Notes under the pieces: generated by a model
The model's input: the letters and a program-made list of their open reading frames with translations, nothing else
Database searches by the model: none
Told to the model about the DNA's origin: nothing
In this document: positions 43,734 to 53,025 of the stretch, piece after piece
How the letters are laid out: every line of letters begins with the position of its first letter
How positions within the stretch are numbered: position 1 is the first letter of the stretch
Assembly: GCA_023386815.1 (NCBI GenBank)
Contig: JAEWIZ010000005.1
Span: 62,001-126,000, forward strand
Length of the DNA stretch: 64,000 nucleotides
Reading direction: 5' to 3'
Origin: Bacillota bacterium
GTDB lineage: Bacteria > Bacillota > Clostridia > Lachnospirales > Lachnospiraceae
Made by a program: the position numbers and the translations under genes

Positions 43734-45021
43734 GAAACGAATTGGCTTTCACAAACTCACTTGGAGTTATGCCGATTCGTTTTTTAAATATTCTGCTAAA
43801 ATAATTCGGATCTTTATATCCTACCATAAAACACACTTCCTTTACCGTAAAGTCGGTAGTCGTAAGCAGCTCCTTTGCTTTTTTCACCCGCAGCATGGAG
43901 AGCCAGTCGATAAAATTAAATCCTGTTGTTTTCTTAATCAGCTTACTAAAATATTGTGGGCTAATATTTACTTGCTCAGCCATAGCCTCCAAGGAAATGT
44001 CGTCGGCATAATGATTCTCCAGGTATTCTCTGGTCGCTTTCACGATATGATTGGAGTAGTCAATGGAATTCTGAGGCTTAGTATAACTGGTTATAGCTAC
44101 AAAGGTCTGATGTGCAAAGTCAATTAACTGATCATCATAGAAATCCATAAGCTGCTTGGAGATGTTCATAAAATCAAATGATTTTGTACTGGATTCACAA
44201 TCAATATCAATAGCATTATTGGCTAACACCAAAAGCTCTAGGATCTTATTGCGTTTTATAGAGTCTCTCATAGGCCGTATAAACTCCATTAACAAACCAA
44301 AATAATCATAGGTTTTTGCCTTGCGCATTCGTATGGATTCTATTAAGTGCTTTTGGGTTAATAAATAATCAAACTGATTTGACTCTTGGTAATTCTTTAA
44401 GTCGGAATAAAATATAATAGGGTTAGTGTTGCTATAGGATATGGAAGCAAGGGCACTGGTAAAGGAAGGGTAGATGGAGGGTAGATTATGTATGCTACCA
44501 ATTCCAGCAGTCACCTTTGCATGAAAATGCTCCTCCAGTAATGGAATTAATTCCTGACAAAGGGATAGACTTTGCTCCCGGTGTAAGTCTTCAGGCAGAA
44601 GCTCATCTAAACTGATTAAGAGACTGAGTCGATTGCTTAGCAACGGCCCGAGAATACAACTATAACTCGTGACCAGAGGATCAGTTGGCAGACTCATTTT
44701 ATTTAAAAAAAATTCTTTTAAAAATTGGTGTAGTTCAAATTCATTTATTATCATACTGCCAGCTCCAGCCTTTTTTGGCTCCGTCAATTCAAGAAGGATA
44801 AGATAGCCATAATCCTTTGAATGAAATAAGCTTTGAAAAGCAGACATTTCTAAAACGGAGAATCCACGAAAGAGCAGGGAAAAAACGAGATTTCTCTCAA
44901 GGAAAGTCTGAAGAAATCCCCCGGTATCGCCTTGATTTGAGGATAAGATATCCAGCTGTAGGCTTTTCCAAAAATCCCGATGTTCAAGAGACTGTTGATC
45001 TGTGTTATTCTGTGGGTTCAT
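43717..45021 (-). CDS. YesN-like AraC-type regulator lacking a receiver domain
   Basis: The 434-residue protein ends in a clear AraC/XylS helix-turn-helix pair (DISLEAMAEQVNISPQYFSKLIKKTTGFNFIDWLSMLR and FTVKEVCFMVGYKDPNYFSRIFKKRIGITPSEFV). The middle resembles the degenerate GGDEF-like segment of YesN response regulators (VTAGIGSIHNLPSIYPSFTSALASISY). The N-terminal receiver domain is missing. I set the start at ATG 45021 on the minus strand because GGAGGTGA lies 5 bp upstream, and an ATG at 45036 precedes it. It probably controls the divergent subtilase or the downstream sugar-binding gene, though this is not shown. Confidence 0.85.
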   Translation of the reverse strand: MNPQNNTDQQSLEHRDFWKSLQLDILSSNQGDTGGFLQTFLERNLVFSLLFRGFSVLEMSAFQSLFHSKDYGYLILLELTEPKKAGAGSMIINEFELHQFLKEFFLNKMSLPTDPLVTSYSCILGPLLSNRLSLLISLDELLPEDLHREQSLSLCQELIPLLEEHFHAKVTAGIGSIHNLPSIYPSFTSALASISYSNTNPIIFYSDLKNYQESNQFDYLLTQKHLIESIRMRKAKTYDYFGLLMEFIRPMRDSIKRNKILELLVLANNAIDIDCESSTKSFDFMNISKQLMDFYDDQLIDFAHQTFVAITSYTKPQNSIDYSNHIVKATREYLENHYADDISLEAMAEQVNISPQYFSKLIKKTTGFNFIDWLSMLRVKKAKELLTTTDFTVKEVCFMVGYKDPNYFSRIFKKRIGITPSEFVKANSFLNNKN

Positions 45022-45255
45022 CCTAGTCACCTCCATTTATCTATAATATAGAAGTTTTGATAGCACCATTGGAATAGCTATGATTAATTATAACATATTC
45101 TGACAAAAATTGCACTACCAAATTATGGGGAAGTAGTACTCGTAATTTAACTGTAATATATATTTTTTTATTTCGTAATATTATTGCCACAGATTTGCCA
45201 ATACCGAGCGCTACCATAACTTACATAAGTAAATGCTCTAAAGTGGAGGTTTCAA

Positions 45256-47262
45256 ATGATGAAAAAGAAGAAGAATTCATATCAATTGCATAAATCTGTA
45301 TTTATTCTGGCAGCAGTGGCAGTGATGTTTTTCGTTTTTTCATCGGAAAAGACGGTCTACGCACAGAGTGGCATTAAGACATCAACCTTTGGATTTAGTA
45401 ATGATCAATATTCCGATACCCAATGGTATATTAATAATCCTGGTAAATATACAAAACTGACACCGATGGCAGCGCAAGAAGTTACATCCACGCAGGACAT
45501 TGATATGGATGTGTTGGAAGCTTGGGAAGTAATGGCAAATGCTGGCTTAGGCGATAGAGAAGTTATCATAGCGGTTATTGACACAGGGGTAGATTATCAG
45601 CACCCGGATCTGGTAGATCATATGTGGATTAATGAGGGAGAAATACCGGATGATAACATAGATAACGATAATAACGGGTATGTGGATGACATCTATGGCT
45701 GGGATTTTTATAACAACGATAATACGGTTTGCCACTATGTATATTCTGATATCTACCGCAAAAATTTGGTGGACCCGAACGACAATGACAGTCATGGTAC
45801 TCACGTTGCAGGTGTAATTGCTGCCACAATGAATAATGAAATAGGTATTGCGGGAATTGCATCAAATATAAATGTAAAAATCATGTCCCTGAAAATCAAC
45901 GGTGGTAAGAATGGCACCGGTGATGTGGCTATGGCAGTAAAAGCAATTAAGTATGCAACGATGATGGGGGCGGATATCTGTAACTTAAGCTGGGGAACCA
46001 AACAGGTTTATCCGGAACTGGAAGCGGCAATGAAAGAATCTAATATGTTATTTGTAGCTGCTGCAGGAAATGATGGTATCAATATCGATAACACCCCATT
46101 GTATCCGGCAAGCTTAGAACTGGATAATCTAATATCTGTAACCTTTATTGATGCAGATGGAGATTTAACAGGATATTCTAACTTCGGTAAGAATTCAGTA
46201 GACATCGCAGCTCCTGGAAATGATGTTCTAAGTACAATTGTAGGAAGTTACAGTAATGCTAGTGGATCTTCCATGGCAGCGCCACAGGTCTCAGCGGTGG
46301 CAGCCTTACTATACGAGTTTGGTGATAAAATCTATGCCTCCAATGTGAAGGATATTATTCTGAGCACCCTAAAAGAAATTAGTACTCTGAAAGAGGTGAC
46401 TCAATACGGTGGTATACCAAGTTCTTACAAGGCTGTTGTGAAAGCAGGCAGTCTTCTTCAAGATAATCAGGCACCAACCCTATCCGTTACAACACAATAT
46501 AATCAAGGTGATATGACGGTTTTGGTTGATGCGGTTGATGAAGGTGGATCTAAGCTTCGTGTCGTTAAATGGATGATTGGCCAAAAGGAACTTAAGGATT
46601 TCGGGAAAGGTACCGTTGGAACTACTGTAGTTAATAATCAAGTGAATGTGTCAAAGGCAGGAGTGTATACCTTTTATGCAGCTGATTATGCCGGTAATGA
46701 GATTGCTCAGATATATGAGGTCGCAGAAGATAATACTGCTCCCAAGATATCAGCAATGTTTACGGTAGCTGCGGATTATAAATCCAGAACAGTAACAGTC
46801 ATTGCAAGTGATAGCCAAAGCGGCTTAAAGCGCGTGGAATTTATGGAAGGAACCAGAACAGCCAAGGATTTCCTTCCAGCGGATGCTGGAACCGTACTTG
46901 AAATTTCACAGGGCAAGGGTAAGTTCTCAGTCAAAAAGGACGGAACCTATACTATCTTTGCGGTGGATAATCGAGGAAATATGTCGGTTAAAAAAATAGT
47001 TGTTAAGACAACAAAGGCAACTAAAATAAAACTGAACGTTGTAAACAGAACGTTAGGACCGGGTGACACTATTACCCTACGGCCGATTCTCACACCAAGT
47101 GGAAGTACTGATATGATAACCTACGTCAGCTCGAATAAGAAGGTAGCAACAGTTTCTTCTACCGGAAAGGTGACAGCCTTAAAAGCAGGCAAGGCCTATA
47201 TTACAGCCAGAACTGCCAGCGGACTTACGGTAAAATGTTTAATCACAGTGAATAAAACCTAA
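45256..47262 (+). CDS. Secreted S8 family subtilisin-like serine protease
   Basis: The 668-residue precursor has a signal peptide (KKKKNSYQLHKSVFILAAVAVMFFVFSSEKTVYAQ). Its catalytic domain has the Asp109-His180-Ser339 triad (VIDTGVDYQHPD, DSHGTHVAGV, GSSMAAPQ) and oxyanion Asn272. Between Asp and His there is a calcium-binding-like DNIDNDNNGYVDD. The C-terminal half has repeated Ig-like beta domains, and the last ~90 residues are a Big_2-like domain (TLGPGDTITLRPILTPSGSTDMITYVSSNKKVATVSSTGKVTALKAGKAYITA). The protease is expected to be secreted or wall-associated. The start has GTGGAGG upstream. Confidence 0.95.
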   Translation: MMKKKKNSYQLHKSVFILAAVAVMFFVFSSEKTVYAQSGIKTSTFGFSNDQYSDTQWYINNPGKYTKLTPMAAQEVTSTQDIDMDVLEAWEVMANAGLGDREVIIAVIDTGVDYQHPDLVDHMWINEGEIPDDNIDNDNNGYVDDIYGWDFYNNDNTVCHYVYSDIYRKNLVDPNDNDSHGTHVAGVIAATMNNEIGIAGIASNINVKIMSLKINGGKNGTGDVAMAVKAIKYATMMGADICNLSWGTKQVYPELEAAMKESNMLFVAAAGNDGINIDNTPLYPASLELDNLISVTFIDADGDLTGYSNFGKNSVDIAAPGNDVLSTIVGSYSNASGSSMAAPQVSAVAALLYEFGDKIYASNVKDIILSTLKEISTLKEVTQYGGIPSSYKAVVKAGSLLQDNQAPTLSVTTQYNQGDMTVLVDAVDEGGSKLRVVKWMIGQKELKDFGKGTVGTTVVNNQVNVSKAGVYTFYAADYAGNEIAQIYEVAEDNTAPKISAMFTVAADYKSRTVTVIASDSQSGLKRVEFMEGTRTAKDFLPADAGTVLEISQGKGKFSVKKDGTYTIFAVDNRGNMSVKKIVVKTTKATKIKLNVVNRTLGPGDTITLRPILTPSGSTDMITYVSSNKKVATVSSTGKVTALKAGKAYITARTASGLTVKCLITVNKT

Positions 47263-47267
47263 AAAAT

Positions 47268-47316
47268 AACGCAATTGCAATTGGGCCTAGGCCTACAGCA
47301 GTTGCGTTTTATTTTG
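47268..47316 (+). terminator. Rho-independent terminator after the subtilase gene
   Basis: AACGCAATTGC (47268-47278) pairs with GCAGTTGCGTT (47298-47308) with one wobble, and TTTTATTTTG follows. Confidence 0.8.
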
Positions 47317-47445
47317 CCTTTAACTAAGGCTTAAAAAGAAATATGTTTCTCAAGTAACCTGATTGTTATATGGAGAAAAATAGATTATAATGGAATTTAT
47401 TGAAGAATAATGTAACTCTTGCAACAAAATAAGGAGATTGTACAA

Positions 47446-48864
47446 ATGAAAAATAGATTAATAACCGTACTTGTAGGTATCTTGTGCCTGTCGATGGCGT
47501 CTTGTAATAAAATTCCAACGCAGAATAAAGCGTTAGATCCGGATGATCCAATTACAGTAACAGTATGGGACTACTACAACGGAACGGTGAAGGATAGGTT
47601 TGATGAACTGGTTCTGGAATTTAATGATACGATTGGTACTGAGAAAGGGATTGTAGTAGAGGCACAGAGTTATGGTGATGTTAATGAGCTGGCAGATGCA
47701 TTATTTTCATCGGCTAGCAAAGAGATTGGGTCACTACCCATGCCCGACGTATTTGCTGCTTATCCGGATAATGTTTTTCGTGTGAATCAGATTACAGAAA
47801 TGGTTAATTTAAGAGATTATTTTTCGGAGGAAGAGCTGGGAGAAATTAGACCGGAATTTTTAGAGGAAGGAATTTTTGGAGAAGATCAGGAGCTAAAGAT
47901 TCTTCCCATTGCAAAATCAACAGAAAACCTTTATTTGAACAAAACCTTCTGGGATGACTTTGCAAACGAATCAGGCGCTACCCTTGATCGTCTGACGACT
48001 TGGGAAGGTCTTGTGAAAACTGCTGAAGAATATTATGAGTATACGGGTAAGGCTTTCTTTGGAATAGATGCCACCGCGAATTTTATGCTAATCTCAGCCA
48101 TGTCGCTTGGAGAAGAGATCTACAGTTATCAGGGAGATCAAGGCATATTAAATCTAAGTGAGGAGACAGCGTATAGAATATGGAGTAATTATTATATTCC
48201 ATATATCAAAGGCTATTATGCAAAGATAGGCAGATTTAGTTCTGATGATGCCAAAATCGGACAGATCGCGGCATATACCGGTTCAACAGCCGGTGCTTCC
48301 TATTTTCCTCAGGAAGTTACCGAGGGCGATGTGTCGATTCCTATTGAAGTGATTACACTCCCATATCCATATTATGAAGGCGGTAAGCCTTTTGCAGTTC
48401 AGCAGGGAGCAGGAATGTGTATTACGAGAAGTGATGATGCCCATGAATATGCAGCATCCGTATTTTTGAAATGGTTTATTGATACTCCCCAAAATATTGA
48501 CTTTGCGGTATCCACTGGCTATCTGCCTGTTAAATCGCAGAATCTTAAGTCAGATACAATTCTATCAAGAGTAGCTGGGGATAGCCTGGCTAACAAAGCA
48601 GTCCAGAAATCCATCGCTACGACCATGGAGATGTTTGAAAATTATACACTCTATGGCAATAAGCCGTTTCAAGGAAGCTATGAAGCAAGAAGCATACTAG
48701 AAAAGAATATTTTCGATAAGGTAAAAGGTGATTTGAAATTATTAAAGGAAAGAGTTGATAACGGTGAAGATAGGAATACAGTAGTTAACGAATTGATATC
48801 CAAGGAACAATTTTTAAATTGGTATCAGGATTTTACGAAGGACATAAATACTACATTAGAATAA
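47446..48864 (+). CDS. Extracellular solute-binding lipoprotein (family 1)
   Basis: The 472-residue protein has a lipoprotein signal (KNRLITVLVGILCLSMASC) with the acylated Cys near residue 23. A family-1 sugar-binding fold follows (ITVTVWDYYNGTVKDRFDELVLEFN, ILPIAKSTENLYLNKTFWDD). No ABC permease or ATPase gene lies within the next several genes, so it is not obviously part of a transporter. The gene starts 22 bp before the membrane GGDEF gene. The pair may act as a ligand receptor for that sensor. The start ATG 47446 has AAGGAG 9 bp upstream. Confidence 0.9.
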   Translation: MKNRLITVLVGILCLSMASCNKIPTQNKALDPDDPITVTVWDYYNGTVKDRFDELVLEFNDTIGTEKGIVVEAQSYGDVNELADALFSSASKEIGSLPMPDVFAAYPDNVFRVNQITEMVNLRDYFSEEELGEIRPEFLEEGIFGEDQELKILPIAKSTENLYLNKTFWDDFANESGATLDRLTTWEGLVKTAEEYYEYTGKAFFGIDATANFMLISAMSLGEEIYSYQGDQGILNLSEETAYRIWSNYYIPYIKGYYAKIGRFSSDDAKIGQIAAYTGSTAGASYFPQEVTEGDVSIPIEVITLPYPYYEGGKPFAVQQGAGMCITRSDDAHEYAASVFLKWFIDTPQNIDFAVSTGYLPVKSQNLKSDTILSRVAGDSLANKAVQKSIATTMEMFENYTLYGNKPFQGSYEARSILEKNIFDKVKGDLKLLKERVDNGEDRNTVVNELISKEQFLNWYQDFTKDINTTLE

Positions 48865-48886
48865 AAGATAAAAGATAAAGGAGAAA

Positions 48887-50986
48887 ATGAAATTCTTGAG
48901 GTTTAATAAAAGATCAATTGCATTTAAACTGTTATCTCTGATTATCGTCATAGTATTAGGACAGGGTACCCTGTTATCCTTTTTTCTGATCTTTGGGGGC
49001 GTAATTAATCAAGCAGAGAAGAATGCTTATTCTTCCTTTGCAGAGAAGGTCAGGAACCGAAGAGATTATTTACAGAAAGAAATGAGTTATAAATGGATTA
49101 ATATGGATCCCTATCTTGAGCTGATTTCAGATCTATATAGTCCGGGGATAGAGCCGGATCATTTTTTTGAAGATATCAGTACCACCCTAGTATCTGCTCT
49201 TCGAACTACCCAGACCACCGGAATATTTCTTATTATGAATAGTGATAAGGAGGAAAATCCAGCTGTTTATATCCGTGATTATGACCCGGTATTAAACGAT
49301 TATAATAATCGGGATTTGTATTTGGTCTATGGGCCTTCAGAATTTGCCCATAAATTGCAGATACCCCTGGATCAAACCTGGAGATATAAGTTAAACCTAT
49401 CAGATATACCTTCGGATTTTTATGAGAAACCCTTAAGTAAGGCTGCGTTGTCTACAGAATCAAAGCTGTTGGGATATTGGAGCCTTCCTTTTCAGCTATC
49501 CTCTCAGGATATCAGAATTATTACATATACAATGCCCCTATTTGATAACAATAATAAGGTGATCGGCGTAATCGGAATAGAAATATCGGAACAATATTTG
49601 AAAAAGTATTTACCAGCAACGGATCTACAGACGAAGGATTCCTATGGATACATGCTGGGTTATGATTCACCAGACAGTAATGGAATTCAAGCAATCCTAT
49701 TAACAAAAGCAATCCAACGCAGAATTGTTACGGAGGGTGAGAATCTTAAAGTAACCTCAGTGGATTCGGACAATTCCATTTCCCTGCTTCGAAATAATAA
49801 TATTAAGGGAAAGATATATATGTCTGTTGAAGGTATGGGGTTATATGCAAACCATACACCATTTGAGCAAAACCAATGGTACATCATTGGCTTAATACAT
49901 GAGAATCAGCTGCTTAGTTATGTAAACAAAATAAGATCTATTCTAATCATATCCCTTACGCTATCTGCAATTACAGGAATCGGATTCGGTTATCTCGTAA
50001 GTAGAAGCTTTACGCGTCCGATTATTGAGGTAGCAGAAAAGGTAAAGAGTTCTGATAAAATGAAAGGAATTCATCTGGAGGAGACGGGATTACTGGAATT
50101 AGATGAATTATCAAAAGAAGTGGAATTTTACAGTAATATGCTGGTGGAGACATCAGGTAAAATATCACGGATTATGGATATGGTAGGATTTCCATTAGGA
50201 GTATTTGAATACTCGGAGGATAAGGATACCGTGTTTGTAACTGATCAGGTTGCAAGATTATTGGAAATGGATGCTGTTAAGACTAAGGAGATATTGAATC
50301 ACAAAAGTAGTTTTGTAAAAAAGATGAATGAGCTTCTAAGCCATCCTGAGGAAGAGGAAGATGACATTTATTATAGTGAAGAGATTGCTGATAAGTGGTT
50401 AAAAATCCGATATATACAAAAGGATAGAATAACCATCGGCGTTATAATGGATGCCTCTGAGGAGATGAAGGAAAAGAAGAAAATTCTAAATGACAGAGAC
50501 ATTGATCCCCTTACCGGTATTTATAATAGGAAAGCAATGCAGCAACGTATGGAAGAAGTTCTAGCCAGGAGAGATCCCCAACGGATATCTGCATTACTTA
50601 TGTTCGATCTGGACAATCTTAAAGTAATTAATGATACCTATGGCCATAAATGGGGAGATATCTATATTAATCATGTAGTAAAGCATTTGACTGAAATTAA
50701 TAAGGAATCGCAGATTCTTGGAAGGCGCTCCGGTGATGAATTTACGTTGCTTATCTATGATCAGGAATCTAAAGAAGCCGTCAGAGAAGATATAGATAAA
50801 TTCTTTCAGAAGCTGGAGAAAGATTTACTTACGTTTCCAGATGGCGTTGCCAAATCAGCGAAAATATCAGCTGGCATGGCTTGGGTTGAGGAAGCTTGCA
50901 GTTTTGAAGAATATCTGCAAAAGGCAGATGAGTTGCTATATCATTCAAAAAAGAATTTAAAAGGGTATTATTCGGAAGGTAAGTAA
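48887..50986 (+). CDS. Membrane diguanylate cyclase-like protein, extracellular sensor plus GGDEF
   Basis: The 699-residue protein has an N-terminal helix (AFKLLSLIIVIVLGQGTLLSFFLIFG) and a large extracellular domain to about residue 350, probably of the Cache type. A second helix and a HAMP-like segment (TRPIIEVAEKVKSSDKMKGI) follow. The C-terminal GGDEF domain begins RDIDPLTGIYNRKAM. Its signature reads RRSGDEF near residues 613-618, with Ser in place of the first Gly. Metal ligand MFDLDNLK is intact. No RxxD inhibitory site is seen. Activity is likely but the variant signature makes it less certain. It follows the solute-binding lipoprotein closely. Confidence 0.88.
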   Translation: MKFLRFNKRSIAFKLLSLIIVIVLGQGTLLSFFLIFGGVINQAEKNAYSSFAEKVRNRRDYLQKEMSYKWINMDPYLELISDLYSPGIEPDHFFEDISTTLVSALRTTQTTGIFLIMNSDKEENPAVYIRDYDPVLNDYNNRDLYLVYGPSEFAHKLQIPLDQTWRYKLNLSDIPSDFYEKPLSKAALSTESKLLGYWSLPFQLSSQDIRIITYTMPLFDNNNKVIGVIGIEISEQYLKKYLPATDLQTKDSYGYMLGYDSPDSNGIQAILLTKAIQRRIVTEGENLKVTSVDSDNSISLLRNNNIKGKIYMSVEGMGLYANHTPFEQNQWYIIGLIHENQLLSYVNKIRSILIISLTLSAITGIGFGYLVSRSFTRPIIEVAEKVKSSDKMKGIHLEETGLLELDELSKEVEFYSNMLVETSGKISRIMDMVGFPLGVFEYSEDKDTVFVTDQVARLLEMDAVKTKEILNHKSSFVKKMNELLSHPEEEEDDIYYSEEIADKWLKIRYIQKDRITIGVIMDASEEMKEKKKILNDRDIDPLTGIYNRKAMQQRMEEVLARRDPQRISALLMFDLDNLKVINDTYGHKWGDIYINHVVKHLTEINKESQILGRRSGDEFTLLIYDQESKEAVREDIDKFFQKLEKDLLTFPDGVAKSAKISAGMAWVEEACSFEEYLQKADELLYHSKKNLKGYYSEGK

Positions 50987-50988
50987 AT

Positions 50989-51027
50989 AAGATTTGGGCT
51001 GTTGCATAAAGCAGCAGCCTTAATCTT
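50989..51027 (+). terminator. Stem-loop terminator candidate after the GGDEF gene
   Basis: AAGATT pairs with AATCTT around GGCTGTTGC/GCAGCAGCC, which has one wobble. No long T tract follows. Confidence 0.6.
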
Positions 51028-51134
51028 AAGTCTGTATCGATCTCCAGGTCACAGGCATTTGATATAAAAATTCTTGCATATAGTTCTATCAGGATCAAAT
51101 ATAATTAACTGATGTGCATTAAATAAAAAATATG

Positions 51135-51163
51135 TTGACGTATTTACATGTCTATGTTATATT
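51135..51163 (+). promoter_or_regulatory. Promoter of the rpmG-secE-nusG genes
   Basis: TTGACG at 51135-51140 and TATATT at 51158-51163 are separated by 17 bp. It is the only clear promoter in the 287-bp gap before rpmG. Confidence 0.75.
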
Positions 51164-51273
51164 AAGGAAGCGAGAAAAGAGGCTTTTTTTTTATGCCTAA
51201 AAAACGGGTTTAATAGAAGAGTCGGTAGCGATTAATGCGACCCTGCGCAACAAAGAAATCGGAGGTGGATATT

Positions 51274-51423
51274 GTGCGCGTAAAAATCACACTGGCATGT
51301 ACTGATTGCAAACAACGCAATTACAACATGACAAAAGAAAAAAAGACACATCCAGACAGAATGGAAACAAAGAAGTATTGTAAGTTCTGCAGATCCCACA
51401 CATTGCACAAAGAGACGAAATAA
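51274..51423 (+). CDS. rpmG: Ribosomal protein L33, GTG start
   Basis: This is a large-subunit ribosomal protein of 49 residues. It carries the zinc-ribbon cysteines CTDCKQRNY and CKFCRSHTLH, the four-cysteine form of L33. I set the start at GTG 51274 (VRVKITLACTDC) because GGAGGTGG lies 6 bp upstream; a longer ATG-started ORF begins at 51235. The gene order rpmG-secE-nusG is standard in Firmicutes. Confidence 0.95.
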   Translation: MRVKITLACTDCKQRNYNMTKEKKTHPDRMETKKYCKFCRSHTLHKETK

Positions 51424-51447
51424 TTATTCAGAAAGGAATTGGAAGAC

Positions 51448-51666
51448 ATGGGCGAAACGACTAATACGACTAATGCTACAACAGAAAAAGCTCCAAAGAA
51501 AAGCTGGTTCAAGGGAATTAAGTCTGAGTTCAAGAAGATTATTTGGCCGGACAAAGAATACCTTGGAAAACAGGCAATTGCTGTATTATCAGTTACCATT
51601 GTTTTGGGAATAGTTATTTACGTGCTGGACTATGCAATCGAACTCGGTTTAGGATTCTTATTATAG
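51448..51666 (+). CDS. secE: Preprotein translocase subunit SecE
   Basis: This is a small single-helix membrane subunit of the SecYEG channel, 72 residues. It has the conserved KSEFKKIIWPDKEYLGKQ cytoplasmic amphipathic segment and one C-terminal transmembrane helix (AIAVLSVTIVLGIVIYVLDYAI). The ATG 51448 follows GGAAGAC. An in-frame TTG at 51439 is too close to the preceding AAAGGA. It lies between rpmG and nusG. Confidence 0.94.
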   Translation: MGETTNTTNATTEKAPKKSWFKGIKSEFKKIIWPDKEYLGKQAIAVLSVTIVLGIVIYVLDYAIELGLGFLL

Positions 51667-51681
51667 GATAAGGGTGAGGAT

Positions 51682-52203
51682 ATGTCAGAAGCAAATTGGT
51701 ACGTTGTTCACACCTATTCGGGGTATGAGAACAAAGTAAAAGCGAACATCGAAAAGACAATCGAAAACAGAAAGCTTCAAGATCAGATCTTAGAAGTATC
51801 TGTTCCGATGCAAGACGTCATTGAAATGAAAAACGGCGTTAAGAAACGTGTACAAAAGAAGATGTTCCCGGGTTATGTATTACTCCATATGGTTATGAAT
51901 GATGACGTATGGTATGTAGTTCGTAATACCAGAGGAGTAACAGGCTTCGTTGGACCCGATTCCAAACAGCCGGTTCCATTGACTGAAGCAGAAATGCACA
52001 GCATGGGAATCAAGAATGATGAAGTCTCTGTTGGTTTTGAGATTGGTGATACCGTTACAGTTATCTCTGGAGTTTGGGAGAATACTACTGGTGTTATCAA
52101 ACAAATCAACTTACACAAGCAAATCGTTACAATCAGCGTGGATATGTTTGGTCGTGAAACGCCGGTTGAGATCGGATTTAGCGAAATCAAGGTTCGCAAT
52201 TAA
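51682..52203 (+). CDS. nusG: Transcription termination/antitermination protein NusG
   Basis: This RNA polymerase-binding elongation factor has 173 residues, near the usual length. The NGN domain opens WYVVHTYSGYENKVKANIEK and includes FPGYVLLHM and VRNTRGVTGFVG. The C-terminal KOW domain contains GDTVTVISGVWENTTGVIKQI. It follows secE by 15 bp. Confidence 0.97.
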   Translation: MSEANWYVVHTYSGYENKVKANIEKTIENRKLQDQILEVSVPMQDVIEMKNGVKKRVQKKMFPGYVLLHMVMNDDVWYVVRNTRGVTGFVGPDSKQPVPLTEAEMHSMGIKNDEVSVGFEIGDTVTVISGVWENTTGVIKQINLHKQIVTISVDMFGRETPVEIGFSEIKVRN

Positions 52204-52376
52204 TGCGAGGCAGGATAATTCACGGCAGATGAGTCGGTATACGGATTCATTATGCGGATCATCAAGTTATCTTGTATAGGACACCGTGCATGCAATGGAA
52301 AAAGTATGTAACTTACGGTTAGTTACGTGGGAGGGAGATTCCCGCAAACACCACATTTATCAGGAGGTATGCTATC
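52204..52376 (+). other. Leader of rplK
   Basis: This 173-bp gap has no ORF. It contains the 10-mer ACGTGGGAGG at 52325-52334, which recurs in the rplA leader at 52854-52863. The rplK ribosome site AGGAGGT lies 7 bp before the ATG. It may be a leader for autogenous control. Confidence 0.4.
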
Positions 52377-52802
52377 ATGGCAAAAAAAGTAACAGGTTAT
52401 ATTAAATTACAGATCCCAGCTGGCAAGGCTACTCCAGCTCCACCAGTAGGACCTGCACTCGGACAACATGGCGTAAACATTGTTCAGTTTACAAAGGAAT
52501 TTAACGCAAGAACAGCAGATCAAGACGGAATTATCACACCAGTAGTTATTACCGTATACGCAGATAGAAGCTTCAGCTTCGTAACAAAGACTCCTCCGGC
52601 AGCAGTTTTGATCAAAAAAGAACTTAATCTAAAGTCCGGTTCCGCTGTGCCTAACAAGACAAAGGTTGCTAAAATTACAACAGCACAGATCAGAAAAATC
52701 GCAGAGTTAAAGATGCCAGACTTAAATGCAGCAACTGTTGAAGCAGCTATGAGCATGGTTGCTGGTACTGCAAGAAGTATGGGCGTTTCTGTAGTTGACT
52801 AA
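52377..52802 (+). CDS. rplK: Ribosomal protein L11
   Basis: This is a large-subunit protein of 141 residues that binds the GTPase-associated 23S rRNA. The N-terminal signature VTGYIKLQIPAGKATPAPPVGPALGQHGVNI is intact, and the C-terminal RNA-binding domain ends AAMSMVAGTARSMGVSVVD. AGGAGGT precedes the start by 8 bp. It is followed by rplA after a 223-bp leader-like gap. Confidence 0.98.
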   Translation: MAKKVTGYIKLQIPAGKATPAPPVGPALGQHGVNIVQFTKEFNARTADQDGIITPVVITVYADRSFSFVTKTPPAAVLIKKELNLKSGSAVPNKTKVAKITTAQIRKIAELKMPDLNAATVEAAMSMVAGTARSMGVSVVD

Positions 52803-53025
52803 TATGAATAAGACAGCGTGGTTGAAAGATATCATGCGATTTAGAATCTAATAACGTGGGAGGAAATGTTGAACACAAAAGTATGTGTCCAACAGGCAAA
52901 TACGGCTATAGCTGTATTCTAGGTTTTGACACTAGGTCAAACCTCGGAATTGACGAAATCAATTTTGCCAACTGAAGGCGTAATATTCAGTTTTCTTCCG
53001 GTAAAACCACTAGGAGGTTTATAGA
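52803..53025 (+). other. Leader of rplA
   Basis: This 223-bp gap holds no ORF. It contains the 10-mer ACGTGGGAGG at 52854-52863 and several short inverted repeats. A role in L1 autoregulation is possible but unproven. Confidence 0.4.

Noticed and set aside
43705..44127. A plus-strand ORF of 140 codons over the YesN-like gene
   Set aside because: It is the opposite-frame shadow of a clear AraC-type helix-turn-helix protein.
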